From Actinostola sp. cb2023 (taxonomy: Eukaryota; Cnidaria; Anthozoa; Actiniaria; Actinostolidae): a stretch of DNA of 64,000 bases. Shown here in pieces: positions 25,482 to 38,500 of this stretch (positions are counted from its first letter, which is position 1; each line of letters starts with the position of its first letter). The position numbers and the translations under genes are program-made. The notes under the pieces were generated by a model. That model did no database searches. It saw only the letters and a program-made list of their open reading frames with translations, and had not been told where the DNA came from. The stretch spans positions 124,001 to 188,000 of the forward strand of contig JAUJYZ010001079.1 in assembly GCA_033675265.1 (NCBI GenBank), in the 5' to 3' direction.

Positions 25482-27391
25482 GCTTAGGATTGTTTGACTA
25501 GTTTTCTTCAGTGCAGAGCTGTTATCTGAACAAATACAAAGAAATGTATGGAGCTGAGTTTGGGTTGAGTAAGTGACGTCACTGACACCTCATAAAAATG
25601 TATTACTTCCCATTGGAATTTTTGAGAGAAAAAATTAACCAGTGATTGTATGGGTCTTTGAGATTATTTCAGTGAAGTTTCAGCTAAATCAAATGTTGAA
25701 CCTTTTGACGTAATAGTCCCCCGTCCTACGTCATAGTCTACGTCATATTTCGCTATTATCACTAACAGGTGAATATAAAAGAAAAGTGATCGATGTTTCG
25801 CACGAATATAAAGGAAAATGCATTTCCTAACAATACAACAAGAGAAACAAAATCAGTTTGAAAATATCTTGAGATTCTATTCAACACCATTTAGTAGTTG
25901 TATTGCATTGCATTGCATAGAAAGTTAGTTTGCAGGAAATAGTTAGTTTGGCTTTCGCGAGGGTTTCGAGGAACCATACATTAAGTGGATTATTATATAG
26001 CCTTACAAAAAGAAAAAAGAAATGCTTTAAAACAACACGTTTATTTTCGCCGATGGTTGAGTTATAGAATGGACTACAAATATTTACCGCGCTCAATTTG
26101 ACCGCGGTCACGTGACCACAAATCAACCAATGACTGGACTACAGATATTTGCCGCGCTCAATTTGACCGCGGTCACGTGACCACAAATCAACCAATGACA
26201 GGCAGCGCTGCACCCCAGAAAATCACATATACTTTAGACTTTATTTAATTTACACACATGTAATGCTATATACAGTCATTCTCAAAAACGTTGTCCAGAC
26301 GAGAAGACTACAATAAAGTCACTGCGAGTTGATACCAGCGCCATTGCATTCAGTTCTCACAATGCCGTGTACTTTTGCATCTCAAATTGAATTTCCACGT
26401 GAAGAAATTGAATACATAATGAATCACGTGACTTTATTTTTATTTTTATTTTTCACAATGTGGAAAATAATATGAAAAAGGAACAATCAGCCATTTTATC
26501 ATCTTTTTAAGATACATACATGCATCTTTCCAAATTCTAGTGAAGAGAAAAGTTTCCATCCGCTGTCGGGCATGTCACGCAACACAAAAGCTGTTCAGAA
26601 ATAACATTGATTTGTTGGATTATTTTCGAAATATCCGTCCTTCCGATAGAACTAAAAGTAAATATAGCAAATGAACAATTTCCCATAATTCAGCTGAGAA
26701 TTTCCGATATATTATTGACAAATGTATGTCACGAGTTGATTCTTGCGTTACCGAGCGAAAATATTAGAGTAATTATGGGATAAAAACGGGCCTCGTAGGG
26801 TGCGTGAAAGTAATTTGGGATTTGCCCAGAGATTTATCTTTATGTTTCGAAAGGCAAATGTCTAATAAGGCTTCGGGTGAAAGTTTACGTTATTTTGAGA
26901 AGTCGCACATGCCGAACCTTTACCGTGTTTTTACCAGACAAATTGATTTTCGCAAATGTGAAAAGTATAGCCTTTGTTTAGAATTTTCCCCCGCCTTCGT
27001 TATCATACAATTTGAATTCTTTTTTCATCAAGAAGGAAGAGAAATGTCTAAATATTACAGAGAAAATGCTTCGAAATTAATTTGTGTAACGGTTTTCATA
27101 TCAAACTTATGTCCTGCATCATTGAACATTTGCTCCTGTTGGGATCCAGTATCACGCGGACAACGTTTTTTGTTAATGCTTTGTTTACTAATGCACGTGA
27201 GGCCCGATTGATCCAGCAATTTGTTCACTATGACCACTAAATAAAGCAGATTCGTACGTGACTGGTTTATCATTTCTGAATTCATATTTTTCCTTTGACA
27301 ATGTGTAAATCAGGTAGCTAAAATATAAGAGAGGATGGAAAAGGATGCTCGAGTCGTATGTCGAACGCTTGGCTACGAGGACGCCATGTTC
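25482..27391 (+). repeat. decayed partial duplicate of the receptor gene 5' region
   Basis: Three blocks occur in the same order and orientation in and after intron 1 of the receptor gene. Block 25,482-25,757 matches 29,528-29,837. Segments of 25,931-26,265 match 30,413-30,475 and 30,806-31,015. Block 27,342-27,391 matches 33,346-33,395. This collinearity indicates an old partial tandem duplication, now broken by insertions and deletions, rather than three unrelated transposons. Confidence 0.65.
27342..27391 (+). pseudogene. SRCR exon remnant (copy of SRCR3)
   Basis: Fifty consecutive bases are identical to 33,346-33,395 inside SRCR exon 4, encoding [16 protein letters not shown]. The rest of the exon is missing, and an AAGGAAAA/TTTTCCTT inverted-repeat element begins immediately after. 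It is a truncated exon copy that cannot encode a domain. Confidence 0.85.
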
Positions 27392-27549
27392 AAGGAAAAA
27401 TTGACAATTTTTTATTTATTTACACGAGCAAGTTTTCCTTGACAAGGAAAAATATGCGATGTTTTTGTCGTCAACACGAGCAAGTCTTCCTTGACAAAAA
27501 AAATTTGTCAAGGAAAATTTGCTCGTGTAGATTCGGCTTTATTAATTAG

Positions 27550-28440
27550 GAATGCACACATACTACTTTCGCGCCATTTTTGATTCAGCCAATCAGACGT
27601 TAGAACGTAAAGTGCACACGCGTCTGTGATTATTTATGCATAATAATTAGATCAGAAACGGTTTGCTTTCGCCTCCAAAAGAGGTGATAACATGACTTTT
27701 ATTCTGCTATTTTCACCTCTTTTCGGTTGTAAAAGAAGCTAATTTATCGACTAAATGAGGTAAGATGAATCATTGTAGCTCTAGAAGGATTATAATGTCA
27801 AAAAATAACAAACAAATGTGACATTTTCGGTCGAGAAAGATGCAACTCTCTCGAAGTAGAACAGGTTGTTGAATTGAAAAACTTCAGTATTAATTAACAT
27901 CAGTTCTTGCAAACTTTTCCTTCCCTACGGGATAAAACGATTAATTATTAATCATAGGTAAGTTAATAATACAAACTGTTGATTAGAATTTCAACTTCTA
28001 CATGTGGTCAAATAGAATACAAATTAACCTATAAATTCACGTCGTGAAAAACTAATATTGACAGAGCCTACGTGCGGTTTTAGTTGGAGCTCACGTAAAA
28101 CTTTCCTCGCTCAGTATTTGTTAATCTATTTAATACTTCAAAGGGAGACTTGGCATACACCGATGGAGTAAGGTAAAGGTTGTCTTAAAAGCAGAAAATC
28201 TCGAATGTTTTAATTGTTAAATTTGGGGGCTCAAACCTCATGACTTTTAATATATGCAAGTTGGTGTTAATATTAGTCGAGGTTGGTGTTCCTGGTATTT
28301 ATACAATAACACTAATAATTATATAACAACCTCGGACTTGGAATAGTATTTCGCCCAGTCAGTGAACAGAACTGACTGTGAAATGGTTTATACGGTGACG
28401 ATCATCCTTTTTGGATACAAAGTTCAACTTACTGTATTAT
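27550..28440. other. intergenic, no gene seen
   Basis: AT-rich DNA upstream of the receptor gene with no recognisable exon. A promoter or 5' untranslated exon could lie here, but no core element could be assigned. Confidence 0.35.
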
Positions 28441-28443
28441 ATA

Positions 28444-28862
28444 CACCTGTTTTCAAAAACGTTGCCCTTTTACAAAATACAAAATAGTAAAAAAAAAAGG
28501 AATTAATTAGAGAAACAAAAGAAATGCACTCAAGCTGAACTCTGGCTTAATTAGGGCCATTTATACGAGCGAAAATAAGACGCGGCTTATCTTAGACGCG
28601 AACTTCTTCGTATAAACAGCACTTTTAGACCTAAGACGCGGACAAAATAAGAACAGCTCAGAACGCTGTTCTCCGATAAGTCGCGTCTTAGACTAAAAGT
28701 GCTGTTTATACGAAGAGGTTCGCGTCTTATCTAAGTCGCGTCTAAGATAAGACGCGTCTTATTTCTCTCGTATAAATGGCCCTATTGTTTCTCTAATCAA
28801 TTCTTTTTTACTATTTTACTATTTTGTATTTTGCAAAAGGACAACGTTTTTGAAAACAGGTG
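28444..28862. mobile_element. TA-flanked MITE containing another MITE
   Basis: Ends CACCTGTTTTCAAAAACGTTG and the complement, flanked by TA on each side as for Tc1/mariner-type insertion. Related ends recur at 28,917, 38,996 and elsewhere in the window. Confidence 0.75.
28554..28782. mobile_element. inner palindromic MITE, 229 bp
   Basis: Ends GGGCCATTTATACGAG and complement, flanked by TA (28,552-28,553 and 28,783-28,784). The arms pair over nearly the whole length through GACGCG-rich segments. It sits inside the outer MITE, so it inserted later. Confidence 0.75.
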
Positions 28863-28916
28863 TATGTGTTTAGTTTTACTGAAAACGACTGTTACATATA
28901 TATTCGCATTAATTTA

Positions 28917-29233
28917 CACCTGTTTTAAGAAACATTCTCCAAGTGAAATAGTAAAATGTAAAAAGGAATAATTTAATATGACCATGATTAACATCAAATC
29001 AGGGCATTTGCACAGAAGAATATTTTTCCTTTGGCCGAGTTTAATACTGCGGTTCTCAGTATTATGCGAACTCAGACATTCAATACTAGCTTTTCGCGTT
29101 TACAGATCTCGCTGTAAAACCGCTGTACTTATTGACAACATACGCATTTGTATGTTGTCATTATTATTATTTGTATTAGTGTTAATTATTCCTTTTAACA
29201 TTTTACATTGACTGTTCAAAGTGAAAACAGGTG
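28917..29233. mobile_element. MITE of the CACCTGTTTT family
   Basis: CACCTGTTTTAAG at the left and GAAAACAGGTG at the right, both next to TA. It lies about 105 bp before the receptor start codon, so it may contribute to the promoter or 5' UTR. The 77-residue ORF inside has no domain. Confidence 0.65.
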
Positions 29234-29338
29234 TATCAATTTTACGCCAAAAATGTACAATTAATACCAGTTGTTTGTGTTATTTTGCAGTGATTCTCTC
29301 GCCAAGTTCGATTTGAACGCGGTGTACATTTAAATAGG

Positions 29339-29417
29339 ATGGTTATAGTTGCTTGGCTGCCTATTTGTACCTTCATTCTACCAATATTACTTCAAGGAGA
29401 ATCTCTAACTGCTGCAG
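29339..29417 (+). CDS. receptor exon 1: signal peptide
   Basis: ATG followed by a hydrophobic stretch ([17 protein letters not shown]) and QGESLTAA, a typical secretory signal with cleavage near TAA. The exon ends in phase 1 at GCAG|GTGAGC. A TTTTGCAG acceptor at 29,283-29,290 suggests that a 5' UTR intron precedes it. A start further upstream cannot be ruled out. Confidence 0.75.
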
Positions 29418-32400
29418 GTGAGCAAGCAATGCGTGTCAGTGACGTCACTTACTCAACCCAAACAATCATCACAGCTTCGCTCCATACATTTCTTTATGTT
29501 TAATGTCTTGAATTATTTTATTTCTAAGCTTAGGATTGCTTGTTTGACTAGTTTTCTTCAGTGCAGAGCTGTTATCTGAACAAACCGTTCAGATATTTTA
29601 AACACAAAATACAAAGAAATGTATGGAGCTGAGTTTGGGTTGAGTAAATGACATCACTGACACCTCTAAATATTCATAAAAATATATTACTTCCCATTGG
29701 AATTTTTGAGAAAAAAAATTAACCACTGATTGTATGGGTCTTTGAGATTATTTCAGTGAAGTTTCAGCTAAATCAAATTTTGAACGATTTACGTCATAGT
29801 CCCCCTTTAAACTACGTCATATTTCGCTATTCTCGGCTTTCACCTACGTCATTTGAAAATTCCCCAGGACTTATATAGAACAAAACCTTCATAGGCCGAA
29901 AGAGCAGCCAAAACCATAGATATCAGCTGAAGCTTTAGTTAAAAGAAGTTTTAGATACGAAGATATGAGCGATCGCTTATGCTCATAATTTAGTTAATTT
30001 AGTTAATTTAGTTAACCAACATAGCAGCCAATTCAAGTCACGAATACTGAAAATCATGTTTATATTGCAAACACTTCAATTTTTAAACAGCTACATTCAT
30101 CAAAATAAAGTTACCCATCATCTATTAAGTTAAACATTTTCCTATTTCTACGACTTTGAAAATGCGCGTGACAGTATTGCGTGACAGAATTTGACTCGCA
30201 ATAAATCGAAAACCAAACATCTAAATTACCAAATTATTTTGGTAAGACTTTTCTTATAACGACATAAACAAAGAGTTTTGTGAGGTAAATAGTTTATAAT
30301 TATGTCTGATCTACTGTCGTTACTTTTGCAAATTTGTGATTATACTAAACAATAATATTCACCTCAGGCTTAATAATAATATTATACACTGAATGTATGG
30401 CCCCGAGGGAAATTGTTAGTTTGGCTTTCGCGAGAGTTTCGAAGGACCATACATTAAGTGGATTATTATATATTCTTATCGAATTCATGAATAATTATTG
30501 AGGGAAATACAATAGAAATCATATATAAGCGTAGCAGACATCTGTAAATCGGCAAGAGATTCGTCCTCATTTGCATTCAACTTTAACTTGGATTTTCTCG
30601 GCCAAACTGTTTCCTATCATCCAAATTATAGTAAAACATCCACTTATACATCGTTGGATTCGATAAGTAATATACAATATTCGCGTCCGATCTGTATGAG
30701 ATTTACAAACTCGAGCCGTAGGCGAGCCAGCCGTAGGCGTAGGCGAGCCCTAGACGTAGGCGAGAGTTTGTAAATCCCATACAGATCGGCCGCTCATATT
30801 GTATATAGTACTTACAAAAAGAAAAATAAATGCTTTAAAACAACACGTTTATTTTCGCCGATGCTTGAGTTATAGACTGGACTGCAAATATTTGCCGCGC
30901 TCAATTTGACCGCGGTCACGTGACCACAAATCAACCAATGACAGGCAGCGCTGCACCCCAAAAATCACATACTTTAGATTTTATTTAATTTACACACATG
31001 TGATGCTATATATCCCCGATACGAAGTCGAGGGGAATGTTCAACAATAGTTCACTTCGCCTTGGCGAATCTGATTGTTAACTGAATAATACTATGTTATT
31101 GCTAATTGGTAATCATTATATTCAGCATATTGGAAGGTACTTAGGTCTGGCCCCGGTTGCACGAAAGGTGAATAGCACTATCCACCGGAGAAGTCCTATC
31201 CAACGTCACGTGACCACAAATCAACCAATGACAGGCAGCGCTGCACCCCTATCCAACGGATGAAATTTCAACTTACTTATTACAATCTTTATTTCAATTC
31301 AGCCAACGTTCGCTTGAATGGTAGTCATCACCCAAACCAAGGTCGAGTGGAAATCTTCCAAAAGGGAAAATGGGGGAAGATATGTGACGAGGGCTGGGAT
31401 ATAAAGGATGCTTCAGTGGTATGCCGAGAGCTTGGACTTCCGGATGTGACGCGCTCGTTTGGAGGCCAGATATTTGAAACCGGAAGTGAGCGGTTTTTAA
31501 TTGGTAAAGTCGGTTGCCTAGGAACGGAGCCGTCTCTGGTCAATTGTACGTTTAATCGCGTTGAGGAAGGTTATTACTGCTACAGTGGGAATGAAGCAAA
31601 CGTGGTCTGCGGCGAGCAAAAAGGTAAAGAAATAATTGTCTGACTGTCCGTGTGTAATACCACAGGAAGCCCAATTTACAAGTTATTCCACTCGTGCGTC
31701 ATTTTGCCATATAAGGTAAATAAAGAATTGTTTTAGGCTGTCTGTCTGTCCGTTTGTAACACCACAGGAAGCCCAATTTATAATTAATTTCACTCGTGCG
31801 TCAGTCATTTTACCATATAAGGTAAATAAATAATTGTTTTAGGCTGTCTGTCTGTCTGTCCGTGTGTAATACCACAGGAAGCCCAATTTATAATTAATTT
31901 CACTCGTGCGTCATTTTACCATATAAGGTAAATAAATAATTGTTTAGGCTGTCTGTCTGTCTGTCCGTGTGTAATACCACAGGAAGCCCAATTTATAATT
32001 TATTCCACTCGTGCGTCATTTTACCATATAAGGTAAATAAAGAATTGTTTTAGGCTGTCTGTCTGTCCGTTTGTAACACCACAGGAAGCCCAATTTATAA
32101 TTAATTTTCACTCGTGCGTCATTTTACCATATAAGGTAAATAAATAATTGTTTTAGGCTGTATGTCTGTCCGTGTGTAATACCACAGGAAGCCCAATTTA
32201 TAATTAATTTCACTCGTGCGTCATTTTACCATATAAGGTAAATAAATAATTGTTTTAGGCTGCGGACGACTTCCTGACAGGACTGTCCGTGAATAATATA
32301 TTATCCTACGCGTCCTACCACAGGAAACCCATTAAAATAAACAGAAATTTATTTTCATTTATTACAATTATACTCAGAAGAAATGGTTGGGATACCTGTG

Positions 32401-35400
32401 TACGAATAGGGAAAAAATATAGGAGGAGGGCGTGGGACCGAGTAAATTTACAATACTTTCTTCCTTTGTAATCAAATCAGATGAGGTATTTCTAGTTGAC
32501 GGTCTGACACCAAACCAAGGTCGTCTAGAGGTGTTTTACAAAGGAAAAAGAGGCCTTGTCTGTGATAACAATTGGGATCTGAACAATGCAAAGGTTGTAT
32601 GCAAGATGCTCGAGCTTCCTGTGGCGACTCATGCTGTAAAGAACAGTTTCTTTGGTTTCGTTCCATTTCTTAGACGACCAGACTTGATGGCGAATGTCAA
32701 TTGCCATGGAAACGAAACGTCATTGTTTGACTGTCCGTTTGGTGAAAATGTGGAATATTGTCAAAATGCCGGTGTTGTGTGTGGCAAGCTATCAGGTTTG
32801 TGTTTGATCCCGATCCCGATCTCGATCCCGATCTCAAGATCCTGATCTCATCTCATGATCCTGATCTCATGATCCTGATCTCATGATCCTGATCTCATGA
32901 TCCTGATCTCATGATGCTGATGTCATGATGCTGATCTCATGATCCTGTTCTCATGATCCTGATCTCATGATCCTGATCTTGTTCTTATGATCTCATGATC
33001 CTGATCTCATGAACTCTTGCATGATTTCTTGATCCATGATCCGTATCCTGATCTCATGATCCTGATCTCATGATCTCCTGATCTCATGATCCTGATCTCA
33101 TGATCCTGATCTCATGATCCTGATGATCATGATCCTGATTACATGATTAATATTCCTGATCCCATTATGACACGTAGATGATGACTGATTGCAATTTCAC
33201 TATGATTGTATCTTATAGCAAAGTTCTTTCAGCTCGTTGGTGGACGATCTGCCAACGAAGGTAGAGTCCAGATCGCTTTCGGGCGCGTGCATACCCCAAG
33301 GCGCAGAGAATGGACGCTTTTTCTGTGACAGAGACTGGGGTATCCAGGATGCTCGAGTCGTATGTCGAACGCTTGGCTACGAGGACGCCATGTTCGCAGT
33401 GAAGCCTCATATGTTTAACGACAACGGTGGGATGTATTATCTTATAAAAGATATCCGTTGCCATGGTAACGAATCGAGTATTGCAGAATGTGAATATACT
33501 GGTCTGAAGCTTGAGTACGATTCGTGTGAAGAGGTCGGGGTCATCTGCGGAGTGCGAAACGCTACAGGTTTGTTTAGTTAACTTTAGTTGACGACTTATG
33601 ACTTATACTGACTTCTGATTTCTGACTTAGAAAAAGCTAAGATGACTTATGACTTAGCAACTTATGACAATAGATGACTTATAATGACTTATAATATCCT
33701 ATAATAACGTTGGTATAATAACTTATAAGGCCAACTTATAATGACTTATATTGACTTATATGGATGACTTATAATGACTTATAATGACTTATAATGACTT
33801 ATAATATCTTATAATAACTTATAAGGCCAACTTATAATGACTTATATTGGCTTATAATAACTTATGGTAACGAATCGATAATGTATTTATGAATGACTAT
33901 ATGACTTACGATTCTTATAAAGAGGTTATCGCTTATAATGATTTATGACATAAAGAAAGTTAACATGACTTATGATAACACGTGAAGGATGAGATTCAAA
34001 AAAGTTTTCATCAGCTGATTGCCGAAACCAAGCAAGACTTATAATCTCTTATGGTGATAGCACATGAAGGACAGTGTTTGCCTGTCATTTGAAATCAAAT
34101 AATGAGATTCATAGACTTTTATCAGCTGATTGAAATCAAGCAATAGAATACTGTCTCTCTGGTTAATAGCACATGAAGGGCAGTGTTTGCCTGTCATTTG
34201 AAGGCAGATAATGAAATTCAAGGACTTTTACCAGCTGATTGAAATCAAGCAATAGAATTTTCAAATTTTCAGTGAAAATGAGCTTATTCATTTTAACAAC
34301 TGATCGATCTGTTCTGTAATTTTCCAGTCTCCCATCGACTTGTGGGTAGTTCTGCCCCAGGCTCTGGCCGAGTGGAATTAAATCTGGGTGGACACTGGGG
34401 TACAATTTGCCACAACAAATGGTCGCTGAGCAACGCTCGTGTTGTTTGTCGAAATCTTGGATATCCACAAGCTTTTTATGCTACCGGAGGATCCGTCTTT
34501 GGTTACGGAAGTGAGAGGATTGTGTTAGATAATGTGCAGTGTTTGGGTAATGAGACATCGCTGTTACAATGCAAGCATGGTGGTCTTGGATACAAGAGCT
34601 GTACTGCTCAACAGGAAGCTGGAGTTATTTGTGAAAAGCCAGAGAGTAAGTAGCAAAAAACAAGGCAAGGTGGTCGCCTTACGAGAGGTGGTCGCTTACA
34701 AGAGGTAATAATTACAGTGTTTGACTTAGATACAGTCGAACCTCTTGTAAGCGACCACCCTTGTTTTCAGGTAAGGTGGTCGCTTATGGGAGGTGGTCGC
34801 TAACGAGAGGTAATAATTACAGTGTTTGACTTAGATACAGTCGAACCTCTCGTAAGCGATCAGCCTTGTCGTCAGATAAGGTGGTCGCTTAAGTTGGGAC
34901 AATTAAAACACCATAGAAACTGAGTATCCAAAGAAAATACGAGCGAGAAAATCTGAAATAATGTTTCATTAATAACGCTGAATGGGTATTAATCGCTGCA
35001 TGGGAATGTGTTGGAGGCCGGCGTTACAGTCAAACCAGGTCACGCGTGCCCCCCTAGAGTCCATTATTGACTTTGTTATTTGAACTTGATTTGATTTTTC
35101 GTTTTGAACTTCGATTATTGAACGAACATTTCAATATTTTTTCGATTGCTGATTGGATTAATAAACAAACGATACCCCTTATAAGGGCAGACACACAGGA
35201 GCCCGTACGTGTGTGTGTCTGCCCATATTAGGGGTAACGTTGTTTTATTATTCCAATCAGCAATCGAATTTTCAAATTATTCTTGTTTTGAATATTGAAA
35301 TGTTCGTTCTCAATAATCGAAGTTCAAAGCGAAAAATCAAATCAATTTTCAAATAACAAAGTCAATAATGGACTCTAGGGGGCCACGCGTGACCTGGTTT

Positions 35401-35490
35401 GACTGAGAGATATCGATATTTTCAAGTTTCAAGTATACCGTATGTCTATGTCAAGTTGTTTCACAAATGTTGGAAATTAATTATTATTGC

Positions 35491-35524
<34 letters not shown>

Positions 35525-38500
35525 GATAATTAATTTTCCTTTTCTTAAAGTTAAATTTCTGTTAACTGGTGATGGCGCCACTTCAAACCAGGGTCGTATA
35601 CTCATGACAATAAATGGTATTAACGGAACGGTATGCAGTACTGGATGGAAAAGTACTGATGCACGCGTGCTGTGTCGCTCGCTAGGGCTTGGGGACGAGG
35701 GATATGCCGTCATTAACTTAGCGTTTGGCAAAGGGACTGGGCCGATTCTTTTGAGCGATATTAATTGCCATGGAAACGAGACAAACTTGATGTCATGTGA
35801 CCATGATACACTGGGACGTCATACAGGATGTACGCATGGTAAAGATGCTGGAGTCATTTGCGGTGAAGTTCAAGGTAATGCTTGCAAAACATGAAAAACA
35901 TGGTATCTTTAGTAATCCATCACCATCATCATCATCAGCAGCATTATCGTCATCATCATCATCAAGCATTATCATCATCATCATCAGCAGCGCGCGGCAG
36001 CATTATCATTATAAGCATCATTATACTTACTACTACTAGTACTAAAGATAATAATGATAAGTTATATAACTAAGCGATTAAATATCATCATCATCTGACA
36101 TCACTATCATCATCTTCATTATCAATATCATCACCATCATCATTATCATCAGTCACCAACATTACCATCAGTCATCATTACATCATCGCCATCAGTATCA
36201 ATATCATCATCACTATCATAAACATCCAAAACGTATTCTATAACCTCATTTTCTCTTGATAATATACATTGCCATTAGTAGATTTTATACACGGTTTTTT
36301 TAGCTTCATTATTAAAGTATTTCTCATTTGAACATCATCTTCGATATCATCACTATTGTCATCAGTATAATAATCATCTGCCACTATTAGCCACTTTGGA
36401 AACGAGTAAATTTTGCGATGTTTGGAAAGCTGTTACTCGTTCAATATCTGACTAAACCTTACATAACTTTGTAAACTTACTAATTCTGACATGCTCTTTC
36501 TTGTGATGGGGTTCATTTACTAATTATATTAATTCTAAAAACTCGTTCCCAGTCCTTTACTCGTTTCTAAAGTGGCTAATTGGATTAATAATAATCATCT
36601 TAAACTTCAAGTTCGTCTTGTTGGTGGTCCAACTTGGAACCAGGGCCGCGCAGAGATACACATAGACGGAGCATGGGGACGAGTGAGTTATTCCCCCCAC
36701 CCTAACGTTCCTGTGGTATTCTGTAAAATGCTCGGTCTACCTGGACAAGGTTTTACAATCACTGAACCAATTTATGGGATTGGTAATAAAACGCTTCTTG
36801 TGTCTGATGCTGAATGTGGCCGTTTGTACAGTGCTGGTCAGCAGTCGATATTGGACTGTCCGTTCAAATATAAAGATAAAGGAAGCAGAAAAGCTGATCA
36901 TCAGGTTATCTGTGGCCCTCCGTCAGGTGTGTATCAAATTAGGGTGCGTTCGATTGACCTTATTCCGGAATAGGAATAATTCCAGATTCTGGTGCAGACA
37001 GAAGACGTCATTATTCCGGAATATTCCAAGTATTCTGCTATGATGAGCAGAATGTTTGGAATATATTCCGCTTATTCCGGAATCGGAACAGACTCAATTG
37101 AACGGACATTCCGTATTATTCCAGTTCCTATTCCGGGAATAAGGTCAATCGAACGCACCCTTAAAGGAGAATTGAAGACTAAATTTATCTTTCTATAAAA
37201 ACAAAGAGAATGTTGTGTACATTCATTTTCTGAAATAATTTCCAATTGTTTTTATTTTTATGGAGAAGAAACTTGCCGGTTTTAATTGTAAAAAGGCATG
37301 GATTACCGCTGAATTGAGCGCGGCTCACTTTAGTAATTATCCCCCATAATAGACGTCACCTATCCCAAGGGAAAGTGCAGTCACAATATAGAGTAACTAT
37401 AAGTACATTGTATTTTCTTGAACCCGAGAGAATGTTGTGAGCGGATTTTACTATTCTCATAAACGACGTCACAAACAAAAAGATCTGAGCCGACAGTAAA
37501 ACGGCAAAATGGCCGATGATATTCCATATCGAACGTAAATGATGTTGATATCTAAGAAAGATTTGCAAAAATTAATACTCAAGTAATGCTAACATAAGAC
37601 ATGATTATCTAACTTTCGTGAGAAAATAAATTTTGCCTTCAGTTCCCCTTTAACCGATAGACCTGGTGAATGTGGGAACACTCCAGTTTCGAGTTGTTGT
37701 TGTTGATTTGTTTGTTTTTGTTTGTTTGTTTGTTTCGAGTTGTTTAGCACCGCTTAACTACTTGACAAAAGACGCATGTATGCAGCCTTAGCCTCGAGTC
37801 AGTGTAAATTATTCACAAATGGATGGAAGGACACGAAGAAATGTTGTTGACAGTGGACGATAGAACACCTCCAGTCAGATAGTATCCCATGGAACTATGA
37901 TGAAATAATGTTTCATAGTTTCAAGGATGGATTTTTGGAAAGAGTGGATGATATGCATGAATGAACGGTCGGATAAATGGTTGAATGGTTTGGATCGATA
38001 GATGGACATTGGTGGGTGGATAGATGATGGATAGATGGATGTTAGATAGAATAGACAGATAGAGATGATGATTGAATGGATGGATGGATGAATGGATGAA
38101 TGGATGAATGGATGGATGGATGAATGGATAGAATGGATGAATGGATGAATGGATGAATGGATGAATGGATGAATGGAGCGAATGGATGATGGATGGATGG
38201 ATGGATGGATGGATGGATGGTTGATGGATACTATGGATGGATGGATGGATGGATGGATGGATGATGGATGAATGGATGAATGGATGAATGGATGGATGGA
38301 TGAATGGATGAATGGATGGATGAATGATTGAATGGATGGATGATCATATCCTGTTTTAAACAATTGGACGTGTTTGATACTTCGATTGTCATTTAACAGT
38401 TATTTTTAACATGAACCATTTGTCAGTTAACCCCATTCAGACCCTCTTATATATTTTTTTGTTCAGATCGCGTCAATATCATCGACATAACATCCAATAT

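Noticed and set aside
26804..27211. 135-codon ORF
   Set aside because: No recognisable domain, no splice context and located between blocks of a decayed duplication.
37875..38363. 162-codon minus-strand ORF
   Set aside because: Reading of GGATGAAT repeats inside receptor intron 7.
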